Shown here in pieces: positions 1 to 6,861 of a DNA stretch of 8,092 nt. The DNA is taken from contig CAJTMU010000099.1 of the NCBI GenBank assembly GCA_910577365.1, positions 1 to 8,092 of the forward strand. The letters run 5' to 3'. This stretch comes from an uncultured Oscillospiraceae bacterium. Its GTDB lineage: Bacteria > Bacillota > Clostridia > Oscillospirales > Ruminococcaceae. Position 1 is the stretch's first letter. Every line of letters starts with the position of its first letter. A program made the position numbers and the translations under genes. The notes under the pieces were generated by a model. It saw only the letters and a program-made list of their open reading frames with translations. It ran no database searches and was not told the origin of the DNA.

Positions 1-1
1 C

Positions 2-1411
2 AGCAATTCAGCACCCATTGTGGGATTAGCCAGCACAACTCCCGCGACCACAGTCGATCCCGACGAGAATGCCAAGACGGATGCCGACGTAAAGGACGTT
101 GATACCGCTATCTACACTCCCGACGGAAACGCGGGAACGGTAAAATGGCTTTGCTACTATGACATTCACGTTGACCAGAAGGGAACAGAGCAGTGCCTTG
201 TATTTGAGAGCGAGCAGTACGGCGGAAACATCGAGTTCATCACCTGCCAGTTCGGTGATGCGTACATCGAGCGTCTTGCCACTCTTATCGCGGCAGATGA
301 CTCTCCCGATGCGGTAGCGCAGGATGTTTGCATGTTCCCGAGTACGATAAGCCGTAACATGTTTGAGCCGCTGGACGACTATATTGACATAGATTCGCCC
401 ATGTGGGAGGGTATGCGGGACATCATTGACTCTTATGAGTACAACGGAAAGCATTACAAAATACCGCATATGAAGACAACTTCCTATGCTATCAACTATT
501 CAAAGAAGACCATAGAGGAAAACAATCTTCCTGATCCTTACGAGCTGTACAGAAACGGCGAGTGGACATGGGACGCTTGGCGCAACATGATGCAGCAGTT
601 CTGCGACAAAAGTGAGGACAACATCGGCTTCTATTCTACCGACAACGTACTGGTTTCGCTTATTAACACAACCGGTGCGACACTTGTTGAGGTAACCGAG
701 GACGGTTCACTGGTAAACAACATTTCCGACCCGAGAGTTACCCGCGCGATGAAATTCTTTGAAGATTTGAACCGTGAAGGTTTAACTTACCATAAAGAGC
801 TTGGAGACTGGGTTCCTCCGCAGACTTTCGCAACCAACTGTGACAGACTGTTGTTCCTCCTTATGGAGCCGGAGTGGACTTATATAGGCGCTACTCAGGA
901 GCTTCAGAACAAGCCCGGCGTTGAGAACGACGTATTTGATACGGTTTCCGAGTTTGCTTTTGTTCCGTTCCCGAGAGATGTTGAGGCGGATAAATACTAT
1001 CAGAGATCCGATACATGGGGAATTGCAGTACCTAAGGGCGCAAAGAACATCAAGGGCGCCGCTGACATGATAAACTGCTTCAGAGCGTATGAGGTTGACG
1101 AGAAGGTTATCGAGCAGGTAAGAGAGGATCACATCAATCCTGAGCCGATATACTACACCGAAGGCAAATATGCAGGCAACCAGAAGTGGCAGATAACATG
1201 GGGTGAGCAGGAATATGACCTGTGGATAGAGATGCGCGAGGGTAAAGACCTTGAGCTGGTTACCGAGATAGTTGACAATGGATTTGGTACCAGCTTCTGG
1301 AGCATTTACAGCCCCGTTATGAGCGGTGTTGCTTTTGACGGTGATTCGTGGACACAGAGAAGCGCTGAAATAGCACCTGTTATTGAAGCTGCATTGGACG
1401 AATACAGATAA
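2..1411 (+). CDS. Extracellular sugar-binding protein of an ABC importer (3' part)
   Basis: Solute-binding lipoprotein of the family 1 (CUT1, MalE/UgpB-like) type, which would capture a carbohydrate outside the membrane and pass it to an ABC permease. The frame is open from base 2 with no stop, so the gene starts before the window. The GTG at 20 lies inside a Ser/Thr/Ala/Pro/Asp-rich stretch that looks like the linker after a lipid anchor, and I do not take it as the true start. The signal peptide and lipobox are therefore not visible. Family-like segments include VAQDVCMFPSTISRN, the hinge-region piece YKIPHMKTTSYAINYSKKT, GEWTWDAWRNMMQQF and DTWGIAVPKGAKN. These match the usual order of a nucleation segment, a 'try to act normal' strand and the Trp-rich middle domain. 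About 470 residues are present. A strong terminator follows 36 bases after the TAA. The permease genes are not in view, and the sugar cannot be told. Confidence 0.92.
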   Translation, partial: SNSAPIVGLASTTPATTVDPDENAKTDADVKDVDTAIYTPDGNAGTVKWLCYYDIHVDQKGTEQCLVFESEQYGGNIEFITCQFGDAYIERLATLIAADDSPDAVAQDVCMFPSTISRNMFEPLDDYIDIDSPMWEGMRDIIDSYEYNGKHYKIPHMKTTSYAINYSKKTIEENNLPDPYELYRNGEWTWDAWRNMMQQFCDKSEDNIGFYSTDNVLVSLINTTGATLVEVTEDGSLVNNISDPRVTRAMKFFEDLNREGLTYHKELGDWVPPQTFATNCDRLLFLLMEPEWTYIGATQELQNKPGVENDVFDTVSEFAFVPFPRDVEADKYYQRSDTWGIAVPKGAKNIKGAADMINCFRAYEVDEKVIEQVREDHINPEPIYYTEGKYAGNQKWQITWGEQEYDLWIEMREGKDLELVTEIVDNGFGTSFWSIYSPVMSGVAFDGDSWTQRSAEIAPVIEAALDEYR

Positions 1412-1446
1412 AAACACAATAACGCATATAAATTATAATTAAGTGC

Positions 1447-1483
1447 GCCCCCGCGCGGAAAGAGATTCCGGCGGGGGCTTTTT
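1447..1483 (+). terminator. Rho-independent terminator after the sugar-binding protein gene
   Basis: An 8-bp GC stem, GCCCCCGC (1447-1454) with GCGGGGGC (1471-1478), continues after one bulged G into CGG/CCG and two A-T pairs. The loop is 5 bases and a run of Ts follows directly (1479-1484). It isolates the binding-protein gene from the MATE gene downstream. Confidence 0.95.
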
Positions 1484-1543
1484 TGTTGTGCATTTTCCCG
1501 AAGAAACAAGGCGGACGGCTAAAACTATTATTTATTATATCAA

Positions 1544-1572
1544 TTGAAATTCCCTTTCCAAAATTGTATAAT
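1544..1572 (+). promoter_or_regulatory. Sigma-A promoter of the MATE gene
   Basis: TTGAAA at 1544-1549 and TATAAT at 1567-1572 are separated by 17 bases, close to ideal for the housekeeping sigma factor. Transcription would start near 1579. This also argues against any translation start upstream of about 1580 for the following gene. Confidence 0.85.
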
Positions 1573-1621
1573 GTCATATGGTTTAACAGGCTCAAACAGA
1601 AAAATAATGGGAGGGGATTTT

Positions 1622-3034
1622 ATGGCAAGATCCTCCGTAAGGGATCTGACGGTAGGCTCGCCGATGAAGCTGATACTTGGCTTTATGCTTCCGCTGCTTT
1701 TCGGAATGCTGTTTCAGCAGTTTTACAATATGGTAGATACGATAGTGGTTGGACAGTATCTCGGGGTGAACGCTCTGGCGGGGGTAGGCTCTACTGGTTC
1801 GGTGAACTTTTTGGTTCTGGGATTTGTAATAGGGCTTTGCGCAGGATTTGCGATTCCCGTGGCGCAGCAATTCGGCTCGAAGGATTTTGAAGCATTGAGG
1901 AAATATGTCGGCAATACCATATGGATTGCAGTATTTTTTGCGGCAGTGCTTACCACAGCAACATGTCTTCTTTGCACAAATATTCTGCAATGGATGAATA
2001 CGCCAGAGGACGTGTTCAGTGAAGCCCATGACTATATTTTTGTTATTTTTATGGGTATTCCCGTAACTTTTTTGTATAATATCCTCTCGGGAATTATCCG
2101 TTCGTTGGGTGACTCCAGAACTCCCGTTATATTTCTGATAATTTCCAGCCTGCTTAATGTGGCTTTGGATATATTTATGATAGTGGTGCTTAATTCGGGA
2201 GTTTCAGGCGCCGGGTACGCCACTGTTATTTCGCAGCTTGTATCGGGAATACTTTGTCTTATCTATATCGCGAAAAGATTTGAAATACTTCATATTAAAA
2301 AATCCGATATGAAGCCCGAAGCCTATTATATAGGCAGGCTTTGCGCAGTGGGGCTTCCAATGGGGCTGCAATACTCCATAACAGCGATAGGGTCTATATT
2401 ACTTCAGACGGCTGTGAACGGACTGGGTTCGACATATGTTGCGGCAGTTACCGCAGGCAGCAAGGTAAGCCAGTTTATGTGCTGTCCGTTTGACGCGATG
2501 GGAAGCACAATGGCTACCTATGGTGGGCAGAATGTAGGCGCAGGTCGTGTCGACAGGGTAAAAAAAGGATTGTTCAGCTGTTCGCTGTTGGGTGTGGGCT
2601 ACGCAGTGTTTGCACTGGGATTTGTCGAACTGTTGGGAGGAAAGGCGGCAATGCTTTTCATCAAGGCTGACAGCGGAAATCCCGAGGAGATACTGGAGCT
2701 TGCAGGACAGTTTTTAATGATAAATGTGTCGTTTTATGTTCCGTTGGCGTTTGTAAATATAGTGCGGTTTCTGATACAGGGCATGGGTTTTTCGCAGATA
2801 GCAGTATTCGCCGGAGTGTTTGAGATGGCTGCAAGAGCTTTTGTTGGGCTTTGTCTTGTGCCGGTTTTGGGGTATATTGCGGTGTGCTTTGCAAGCCCTG
2901 CGGCGTGGGTGCTTGCGGATATTTTTCTCATACCGGCATTTTACGGCTGCTTTGGCAAAATCAGACGAAAAATCAAACCGGAGATTCAGTATGGTATAAA
3001 CGGTGAGGAAAATACTGAAAATCGTTCCTCATAA
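1622..3034 (+). CDS. MATE family multidrug/cation antiporter
   Basis: A 470-aa inner-membrane exporter of the MATE family (two MatE domains, 12 expected membrane helices), which uses a Na+ or H+ gradient to expel cationic drugs or metabolites. The first domain starts with MLPLLFGMLFQQFYNMVDT and VVGQYLG, the signature opening of the clostridial branch. SGIIRSLGDSRTP follows at the end of helix 4-5, and the second domain begins around GLPMGLQYSITAIGS with QNVGAGR after it. The C-terminus is a short charged tail. The ATG at 1622 is chosen because GGGAGGGG at 1609-1616 lies 5 bases upstream. The longer frame reaching back to 1544 would start inside the promoter's -35 box. The gene is probably monocistronic. 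The frame is free of defects. The substrate cannot be predicted. Confidence 0.95.
   Translation: MARSSVRDLTVGSPMKLILGFMLPLLFGMLFQQFYNMVDTIVVGQYLGVNALAGVGSTGSVNFLVLGFVIGLCAGFAIPVAQQFGSKDFEALRKYVGNTIWIAVFFAAVLTTATCLLCTNILQWMNTPEDVFSEAHDYIFVIFMGIPVTFLYNILSGIIRSLGDSRTPVIFLIISSLLNVALDIFMIVVLNSGVSGAGYATVISQLVSGILCLIYIAKRFEILHIKKSDMKPEAYYIGRLCAVGLPMGLQYSITAIGSILLQTAVNGLGSTYVAAVTAGSKVSQFMCCPFDAMGSTMATYGGQNVGAGRVDRVKKGLFSCSLLGVGYAVFALGFVELLGGKAAMLFIKADSGNPEEILELAGQFLMINVSFYVPLAFVNIVRFLIQGMGFSQIAVFAGVFEMAARAFVGLCLVPVLGYIAVCFASPAAWVLADIFLIPAFYGCFGKIRRKIKPEIQYGINGEENTENRSS
3005..3034 (+). terminator. Possible weak hairpin at the end of the MATE gene
   Basis: TGAGGAA (about 3004-3010) can pair with TTCCTCA (about 3025-3031) across the last codons and stop of the MATE gene, but only A-rich sequence follows and there is no T-run. 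I see no better terminator for this gene before 3445, so its transcript may run on. Confidence 0.2.
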
Positions 3035-3041
3035 AAAATGC

Positions 3042-3071
3042 ATGACAACCTTCCTATACGTCTGATATAAT
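3042..3071 (+). promoter_or_regulatory. Orphan promoter-like sequence, no gene behind it
   Basis: ATGACA (3042-3047) is followed after 18 bases by TATAAT (3066-3071), with a TG one base before it (3063-3064), i.e. an extended -10. The predicted start is near 3078, at the first base of a 6-bp inverted pair (TTAGCG 3078-3083, CGCTAA 3107-3112). No translatable gene follows on this strand before 3445. Confidence 0.4.
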
Positions 3072-3081
3072 AAATGGTTAG

Positions 3082-3252
3082 CGCTTTTTATATGCTTGTA
3101 TCCATTCGCTAAAATTTGCTGTTGGCTCACTGCACACATTAATAAATAATTATGCCAGCCTTATAGCTGTTGAGGATATCAAATGTAAGGCAGATAGGCG
3201 TCGCAGCGCAGAACAACAGCGCGACCTCGAAGCAGAGCATTACGGCAGGTGA
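3082..3252 (+). other. Gene-free stretch (3035-3444) with a coding-like remnant
   Basis: The 410 bases after the MATE gene have no supported gene. One frame runs open from the codon after TAG (3079-3081) to TGA (3250-3252), about 56 codons. It has no ATG, GTG or TTG, but its end has the composition of a real protein tail: AVEDIKCKADRRRSAEQQRD, then LEAEHYGR and stop. It could be the 3' remnant of a degraded gene, an interspersed repeat, or chance. I do not recognise the family. A short A/T hairpin (AAAAAC/GTTTTT, 3334-3349) lies further on. Confidence 0.25.
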
Positions 3253-3444
3253 GGGGAGATGAGTGGGCGCGCAGAATTTTATGTATGAGGGGATAAGCAG
3301 CTTTAAACTTATGAAATAAACATAGTGAGAATTAAAAACAAATGTTTTTATGCCACTTCTATGTCAGCCGAAAGGTATGTTGTAGTTCAAATATGGAGCG
3401 ACGAAACAATAAAAAATATCTTTAAGCGATTTTGTTCTTCCAAG

Positions 3445-3486
3445 ACTCTGACGGACAATTACTATACCGTAATTGTCCGTCAGAGT
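3445..3486. repeat. Perfect 18-bp inverted repeat with 6-base loop
   Basis: ACTCTGACGGACAATTAC (3445-3462) and its exact reverse complement (3469-3486) enclose TATACC. It lies 6 bases beyond the stop codon of the GH18 remnant on the - strand. Neither strand has a clear T-run after the stem, so it is not a textbook terminator, though so strong a stem could still stop or protect the transcript. The motif ACTCTGA on the - strand occurs again at the GH18 stop codon itself, 13 bases away. Confidence 0.9.
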
Positions 3487-3492
3487 TATTGT

Positions 3493-3933
3493 TCAGAGTT
3501 TTACAATATCGAACATATCCTGCAATATGAGCCAGTTGGGCACATAGCAGCGGTTGATCGTCCAATAGCTTACCCCTGCGAGGTCGTACTCGTTCACCAG
3601 CTCCAGCTTTGCTTTTATGCTTCTCGGGTCATCAAACCAAACAACGTGGCGAACACCGTTTTCAACGTAATTGAAGTAGGGCGTTTGCGAACGCTCGTCA
3701 AAAATTATTTCCGAGCCGAAACGCTGCGCCAGCTCTATCGCTTCAACAAACCCCACCGTGCGCGCCGCCGTGCCGCTGGCGTAAGGCAGCATCCAGTCGT
3801 ATCCGTAGTTGGGCATTCCCATAAGTATTTTTTCGGGAGGTATCTCCGTTACCGCATAATCCAGAACGCGCCGTACTTCGTTTAAAGGCGACACTGCTAA
3901 TGGAGGACCGTATGTATAGCCCCATACATGATA
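3493..3933 (-). pseudogene. C-terminal fragment of a GH18 spore cortex-lytic-type enzyme (YaaH/SleL-like)
   Basis: The open frame (146 codons plus TGA) encodes the second half of a GH18 TIM barrel. Recognisable pieces in order are WGYTYGPP, VLDYAVTEIPPEKILMGMPN with YGYDW, RHVVWFDDPRSIKAKLELV, and YDLAGVSYWTI ending at DMFDIVKL. This is the pattern of YaaH/SleL-type N-acetylglucosaminidases that act on spore cortex peptidoglycan and usually carry N-terminal LysM repeats. The catalytic DxxDxDxE segment and any LysM domains are missing because homology stops at about 3925, where the recombinase gene begins 3-4 bases further on. A GTG at 3894 exists but has no ribosome binding site and lies inside conserved sequence, so I do not call it a start. 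On its own this piece cannot be active. It may be an insertion-killed gene, or one exon-like half of a gene restored by excision of the element to its right. Confidence 0.85.
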
Positions 3934-3934
3934 C
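3910..3934. promoter_or_regulatory. Candidate recombinase attachment site at the element/GH18 junction
   Basis: ATGTAT (3912-3917) and ATACAT (3924-3929) form a perfect dyad around AGCCCC. The symmetry continues imperfectly outward (GT...GATAC with one extra base). The dyad sits where GH18 homology ends and 3 bases from the recombinase stop codon. Large serine recombinases use att sites of roughly 40-50 bp with imperfect dyads around a 2-base core, and their genes usually lie next to one site. The core dinucleotide cannot be fixed without the second junction. Confidence 0.4.
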
Positions 3935-3936
3935 TA

Positions 3937-5493
3937 TCAATCTGGCAAAAGCGGTTCAAGTGTGAGATTAAAGCTGCACAAATCGGGATTTGCGCGGGTA
4001 TTCGGTTTAGTTTTTGAGTAATCCACGCGTCGGATAACGCTCTTGAGCAGCCTGTTCTTTTCTTCAACGGATTCGGCATTTTTATAGGATTCTATGACCT
4101 TTTCCATGCGGGGGATTATTGTCGCGTGCATAACCTTGTTTTCGTGAATTTTATTCGCGAGCTGCTGCGCTTCGGAAAGCGCTTCATTAAGCTCGGATAA
4201 TTTTTTTGACAACGCTGCGCTGCGCTGCTTGAATATCTCTACGGTATATACTCCCTGCTCAAGTAGGTTATAAATATTATCAATTTGTTTTTCTGTTTGC
4301 TTAATTTCAGTGCTGAGCGCGTTGATTGTCTTTTGGATATCCCCACTGTCGTTATTTTGCGGAAGTGGGGATTTGTTGCTGATCTTGATTTTATATTCGA
4401 TCAGCCAGTTTTCAAGACTCTCAAGCACAGCTCCCTCAACCAGTTCCAGCTTGGAGGACACTGTATCGCAATGCGGATTTGAGCAGCGAAGCGTTGCTTT
4501 GAAAGAGCGTCTGTTTTCGCCAAGCCTTGACATTACCGCTCCGCACTTCGCACAAAACACTAATCCAGAAAGCGGGTTTTTAAGCGAGGTATCGGCTTTT
4601 TTGGGCGGAACACTTCTGCGTTTGAACAGTGCTTGAACCTCGTCGAAATCTTTCTCGCTTATAAGCGGGGGGTGAAGACCGTCGACCAGTATACAATCCT
4701 CGTTTTTTACTCGGCGCTTGGTAACGATTCCGTCCGTCATATCCTTGACATCCGGACGGTAACTCCAACGTATTTTACCAGTATAAACAGGATTTTTAAG
4801 TATATCGCTGACTGTGCTTGAGCTCCATGTGGAACGATTCCGCGGAGTTATCCCCATACCGTCGAGCTTTTGCGCGATAGCATACTTGCCATTGCCATCA
4901 AGGTAAAGGCGGTAGATCATTTTAACGGTATCGCTCTCAGAATTTGGCGCAAGAGTGTATCCTTTATCGTTGGGGATTTTCACCTTATCATAGCCATAGG
5001 GCGGGGTAGAGCCGATAAATCTTCCCTCCTTTACCGACGCTACGCGACCACGCTGAATGCGTCGGGATATCATTTTGTATTCGCGCCTCGACATGAACAG
5101 TTCAAATTCAAAGTATTCCTCGTCAAATTCCGAGGTCGGGTCATAGGTTTTTTTGGGTGTTATTATTTTAGTGCCGGACATCCGGAACGCTCTCGCAATA
5201 ATTCCTTGGTCAATCGTATCGCCTCGGGCAAGTCTGTCTATATCCATGCACAGTACGCCGACAAAGCGGCGCTGCTCAACACTTTGGAGCAGCTTCCTGA
5301 CCTGCGGGCGCGCATCAATGCTCTCGCCCGAAACAACCTCCTCATATACCTCTGTTATCGTAAGGTGAAGATTTTGCGCCAACTCCAACAATGCTTTTTT
5401 GTGCCGCGCCAACGTTTCACCTTCGCCGTGCGATTCTGCTTCAAAATCAGCACGTGATTTGCGGAGATAGATGCAGTATTCGGTTGATTGCAT
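3937..5493 (-). CDS. Large serine recombinase (site-specific integrase/excisionase)
   Basis: A 518-aa site-specific recombinase that cuts all four strands at att sites through a 5'-phosphoserine link. The resolvase domain spans about residues 5-150, with the catalytic serine in YLRKSR (Ser13) and the arginine motif DIDRLARGD (Arg87, Arg90). The recombinase domain is at about 155-290. A zinc ribbon follows, C314-x2-C317 and C337-x4-C342, then a long coiled coil at about 385-450. All domains are present and the frame is clean. The start at 5493 is chosen because AAAGGAGC (5508-5501) lies 8 bases upstream. The ATG at 5511 precedes that site. The stop TGA is 3 bases from the end of the GH18 remnant, the usual place for such a gene at the edge of its element. 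No separate strong promoter is evident. It lies downstream of the ImmA remnant, beyond a hairpin. Confidence 0.95.
   Translation of the reverse strand: MQSTEYCIYLRKSRADFEAESHGEGETLARHKKALLELAQNLHLTITEVYEEVVSGESIDARPQVRKLLQSVEQRRFVGVLCMDIDRLARGDTIDQGIIARAFRMSGTKIITPKKTYDPTSEFDEEYFEFELFMSRREYKMISRRIQRGRVASVKEGRFIGSTPPYGYDKVKIPNDKGYTLAPNSESDTVKMIYRLYLDGNGKYAIAQKLDGMGITPRNRSTWSSSTVSDILKNPVYTGKIRWSYRPDVKDMTDGIVTKRRVKNEDCILVDGLHPPLISEKDFDEVQALFKRRSVPPKKADTSLKNPLSGLVFCAKCGAVMSRLGENRRSFKATLRCSNPHCDTVSSKLELVEGAVLESLENWLIEYKIKISNKSPLPQNNDSGDIQKTINALSTEIKQTEKQIDNIYNLLEQGVYTVEIFKQRSAALSKKLSELNEALSEAQQLANKIHENKVMHATIIPRMEKVIESYKNAESVEEKNRLLKSVIRRVDYSKTKPNTRANPDLCSFNLTLEPLLPD
5317..5375 (-). repeat. Recombinase segment duplicated in inverted orientation at 8034-8092
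   Basis: These 59 bases inside the recombinase gene (codons for about residues 41-59, NLHLTITEVYEEVVSGESI) are identical, in inverted orientation, to 8034-8092. The match stops at 5376/8033, where the bases differ. The other side is cut by the window edge, so the true length is unknown. Confidence 0.97.
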
Positions 5494-5500
5494 GTGTATT

Positions 5501-5508
5501 GCTCCTTT
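5501..5508 (-). promoter_or_regulatory. Ribosome binding site deciding the recombinase start
   Basis: On the - strand AAAGGAGC is followed after 8 bases by ATG at 5493. The first ATG of the frame (5511) overlaps or precedes this site and has no site of its own, so the shorter protein beginning MQSTEY is favoured. Confidence 0.85.
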
Positions 5509-5550
5509 CATATTCTTTTGGTATGTTTGCCCTTGTAATTTTCGTATATA

Positions 5551-5579
5551 AAAGCCGCCTGCAATTCCGCGAGCGGCTT
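5551..5579 (-). terminator. Hairpin between the ImmA remnant and the recombinase, possible terminator
   Basis: AAGCCGC (5552-5558) pairs with GCGGCTT (5573-5579). On the - strand TTTTATAT follows. On the + strand the stem is followed by ATTTTTATTT, so it may work both ways. It lies 5 bases beyond the ancestral ImmA stop (5586-5584), which supports the reconstructed gene end and suggests that the recombinase is at least partly uncoupled from the repressor operon. Confidence 0.55.
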
Positions 5580-5583
5580 ATTT

Positions 5584-6175
5584 TTATTTGTCCTCCATCA
5601 AGCGGTTTTGTTCTATAAAATCCTTGAATTGATTTAAACCCGCCGTTCAATCGGATTTGCCAAAACATATTGCGCTTGTAAAGCTCTTCCATGTGCTTGG
5701 CACAGAATTCCGCCGCTTCCCCCGATATTTCACAAACCCGCTCAATGTCTTCGGCTGTGTGAATGTCCAAGCCCCATAGTACACAGGCAGAAGCAAGAAA
5801 GCGGCTTGCAAAGATATTTGCTTCGCTTTCGGTTTGCGGCAGCTTTTCTCCTAATATCCGAGCGTGAAACCCCGCAATCAGCGGGTGTCCCAAAAAGATA
5901 TGCCCAAGTTTGTGCGCGACTGTAAAGCGCTTTCGCCCGATTGACAGTGAATCATCATAGACAAGGAACCATTGTTTTCCGTCAAATATGCTTATTCCTG
6001 CTTCATCGTTACACAATTCTTTGGCTTTACTGTTTTTCAACAGCAATTTCCCGCTGTCGCGCACAATCCGCACGATATCAACGGAAAGTCTATCAATCTT
6101 GTTGTCAATCAAGGCTTGCCAATAGGCACTTCGGGCTTTTTTATATGCGCCGTAAATGATAGCCAATTCTATCAC
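5584..6175 (-). pseudogene. ImmA/IrrE-type zinc peptidase gene, decayed
   Basis: The product resembles ImmA/IrrE peptidases, which cleave a partner XRE repressor to induce a mobile element. Typical blocks are YGAYKKARSAYWQALIDNK, DEAGISIFDG, the metal site, IFLGHPLIAGFHAR and TESEANIFASRFLA. The metal motif reads HKLGH instead of HELGH: the catalytic Glu (codon at 5911-5909, about residue 89) is AAA (Lys), one transition from GAA. The zinc-ligand histidines and the downstream Glu remain. Near the 3' end two one-base losses (about 5656-5658 and 5633-5638) break the frame. Restoring them gives NPIERRV, then NQFKDFIEQNRLMEDK and a TAA at 5586-5584. This makes 198 codons exactly, a normal family length. 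Without repair the frame runs on to 5447 through a hairpin and into the recombinase gene. The start is unclear: GTG 6175, GTG 6196 or TTG 6166. Confidence 0.8.
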
Positions 6176-6254
6176 CCCGCGGATTATTATCTTCACGGAG
6201 TAATTGAGTATTTGTTTAAAAATCTTTCTTAATCTTTTACTGGAGGGATACGGC

Positions 6255-6758
6255 TCAATTTGTCAATCGTATCATTCCGTCCTTGATAATTTCATGTTCT
6301 GTATACCCTTTGCTGTTGGCAGCACGGTAGATCACCATAGTTTTATCAAGCGCTTGATCAATTACCCCGAGATTTCGGGGGGCTTCAACAATAAATTCCG
6401 CGGCCAATTTCAGAAAATCGTCAACCACCGTTCACTGCTTTTCGTCAAGGTTTAAGTAGCTTTCAATTATCTTTTGTGCTGTGTAGCTCAATACGTATTC
6501 GGTGGATATCTTTTTAAGGAACGATTGCTTTGTAGTAACAAACATTTCACCGTCACCTAAAGTCAGCCACTTATAATTTATGTAAAATGTTTCGCAAATC
6601 AATCTATATAAATGCTCTTTTTGATATGGGCATGCCAAAACATTTGTTTCTATGTTGGCAATAACGGAGCGGGAAACGCCGAGTTGTTCACCGAATTGCT
6701 ATTGCGATAGCTTTAAATGTTGTTTTCGCAGTTGTCTAAAACGTTTGTATGTTTCCAA
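6255..6758 (-). pseudogene. XRE-family repressor gene with two internal stops
   Basis: A phage/ICE-type repressor, the usual target of ImmA. The N-terminal helix-turn-helix reads KRFRQLRKQHLKLSQ, stop, QFGEQLGVSRSVIANIE, and then the typical WLTLGDGEMF block. The stop is TAG (6701-6699, codon 20) between two Gln codons in the HTH, where family members have Gln or Glu. A second stop, TGA (6434-6432, codon 109), follows NLDEKQ, where CGA (Arg) would fit. After it the same frame continues TVVDDFLKLAAEF and ends at TGA 6257-6255. Both stops could arise from single C-to-T (or, for GAG, G-to-T) changes. The longest intact piece starts after the HTH, so no working repressor is expected without readthrough or re-initiation. 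The start is uncertain: TTG 6758, with no good ribosome binding site. It lies downstream of the - strand promoter at 6779-6807. Confidence 0.8.
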
Positions 6759-6778
6759 CGTTTTTAACTTTTGATTAT

Positions 6779-6807
6779 AGTATAGCACACTATTTTGTAT
6801 TAGTCAA
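6779..6807 (-). promoter_or_regulatory. Promoter of the XRE-ImmA operon
   Basis: On the - strand TTGACT (6807-6802) and TATACT (6784-6779) are 17 bases apart. Transcription would start near 6772, just upstream of the XRE reading frame. The -10 box overlaps the outer arm of the operator-like inverted repeat. Confidence 0.75.
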
Positions 6808-6861
6808 GACAAAATTTTATTTTTAAATAAATGTCTTGAAGACGAAAAATAGTGCGCTATA
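6781..6861. promoter_or_regulatory. Nested inverted-repeat operator between divergent promoters
   Basis: Outer arms: TATAGCACACTATTTT (6781-6796) and AAAATAGTGCGCTATA (6846-6861), complementary at 15 of 16 positions. Each arm holds its own short dyad ATAG-N4-CTAT. Inner arms: TCAAGACA (6804-6811) and TGTCTTGA (6832-6839), perfect. The outer arms cover both -10 regions and the inner arms cover both -35 regions, as expected for binding sites of the adjacent XRE repressor acting on both directions. The centre (6812-6831) is pure A/T. Confidence 0.7.

Noticed and set aside
1544..1621. Longer MATE start at 1544
   Set aside because: The extra 26 codons overlap the -35/-10 promoter and lack a ribosome binding site. 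ATG 1622 has GGGAGGGG at the right distance.
3325..3885. 186-codon + strand frame
   Set aside because: It runs antisense over the GH18 remnant and through the inverted repeat, with no family resemblance. The - strand frame clearly encodes GH18.
4870..5457. 195-codon + strand frame within the recombinase
   Set aside because: Antisense shadow of the conserved recombinase gene.
5447..5583. C-terminal extension of the ImmA frame to 5447
   Set aside because: It passes through a hairpin and into the recombinase start. The family-like C-terminus lies in other frames and stops at 5584, so the extension is out-of-frame readthrough.
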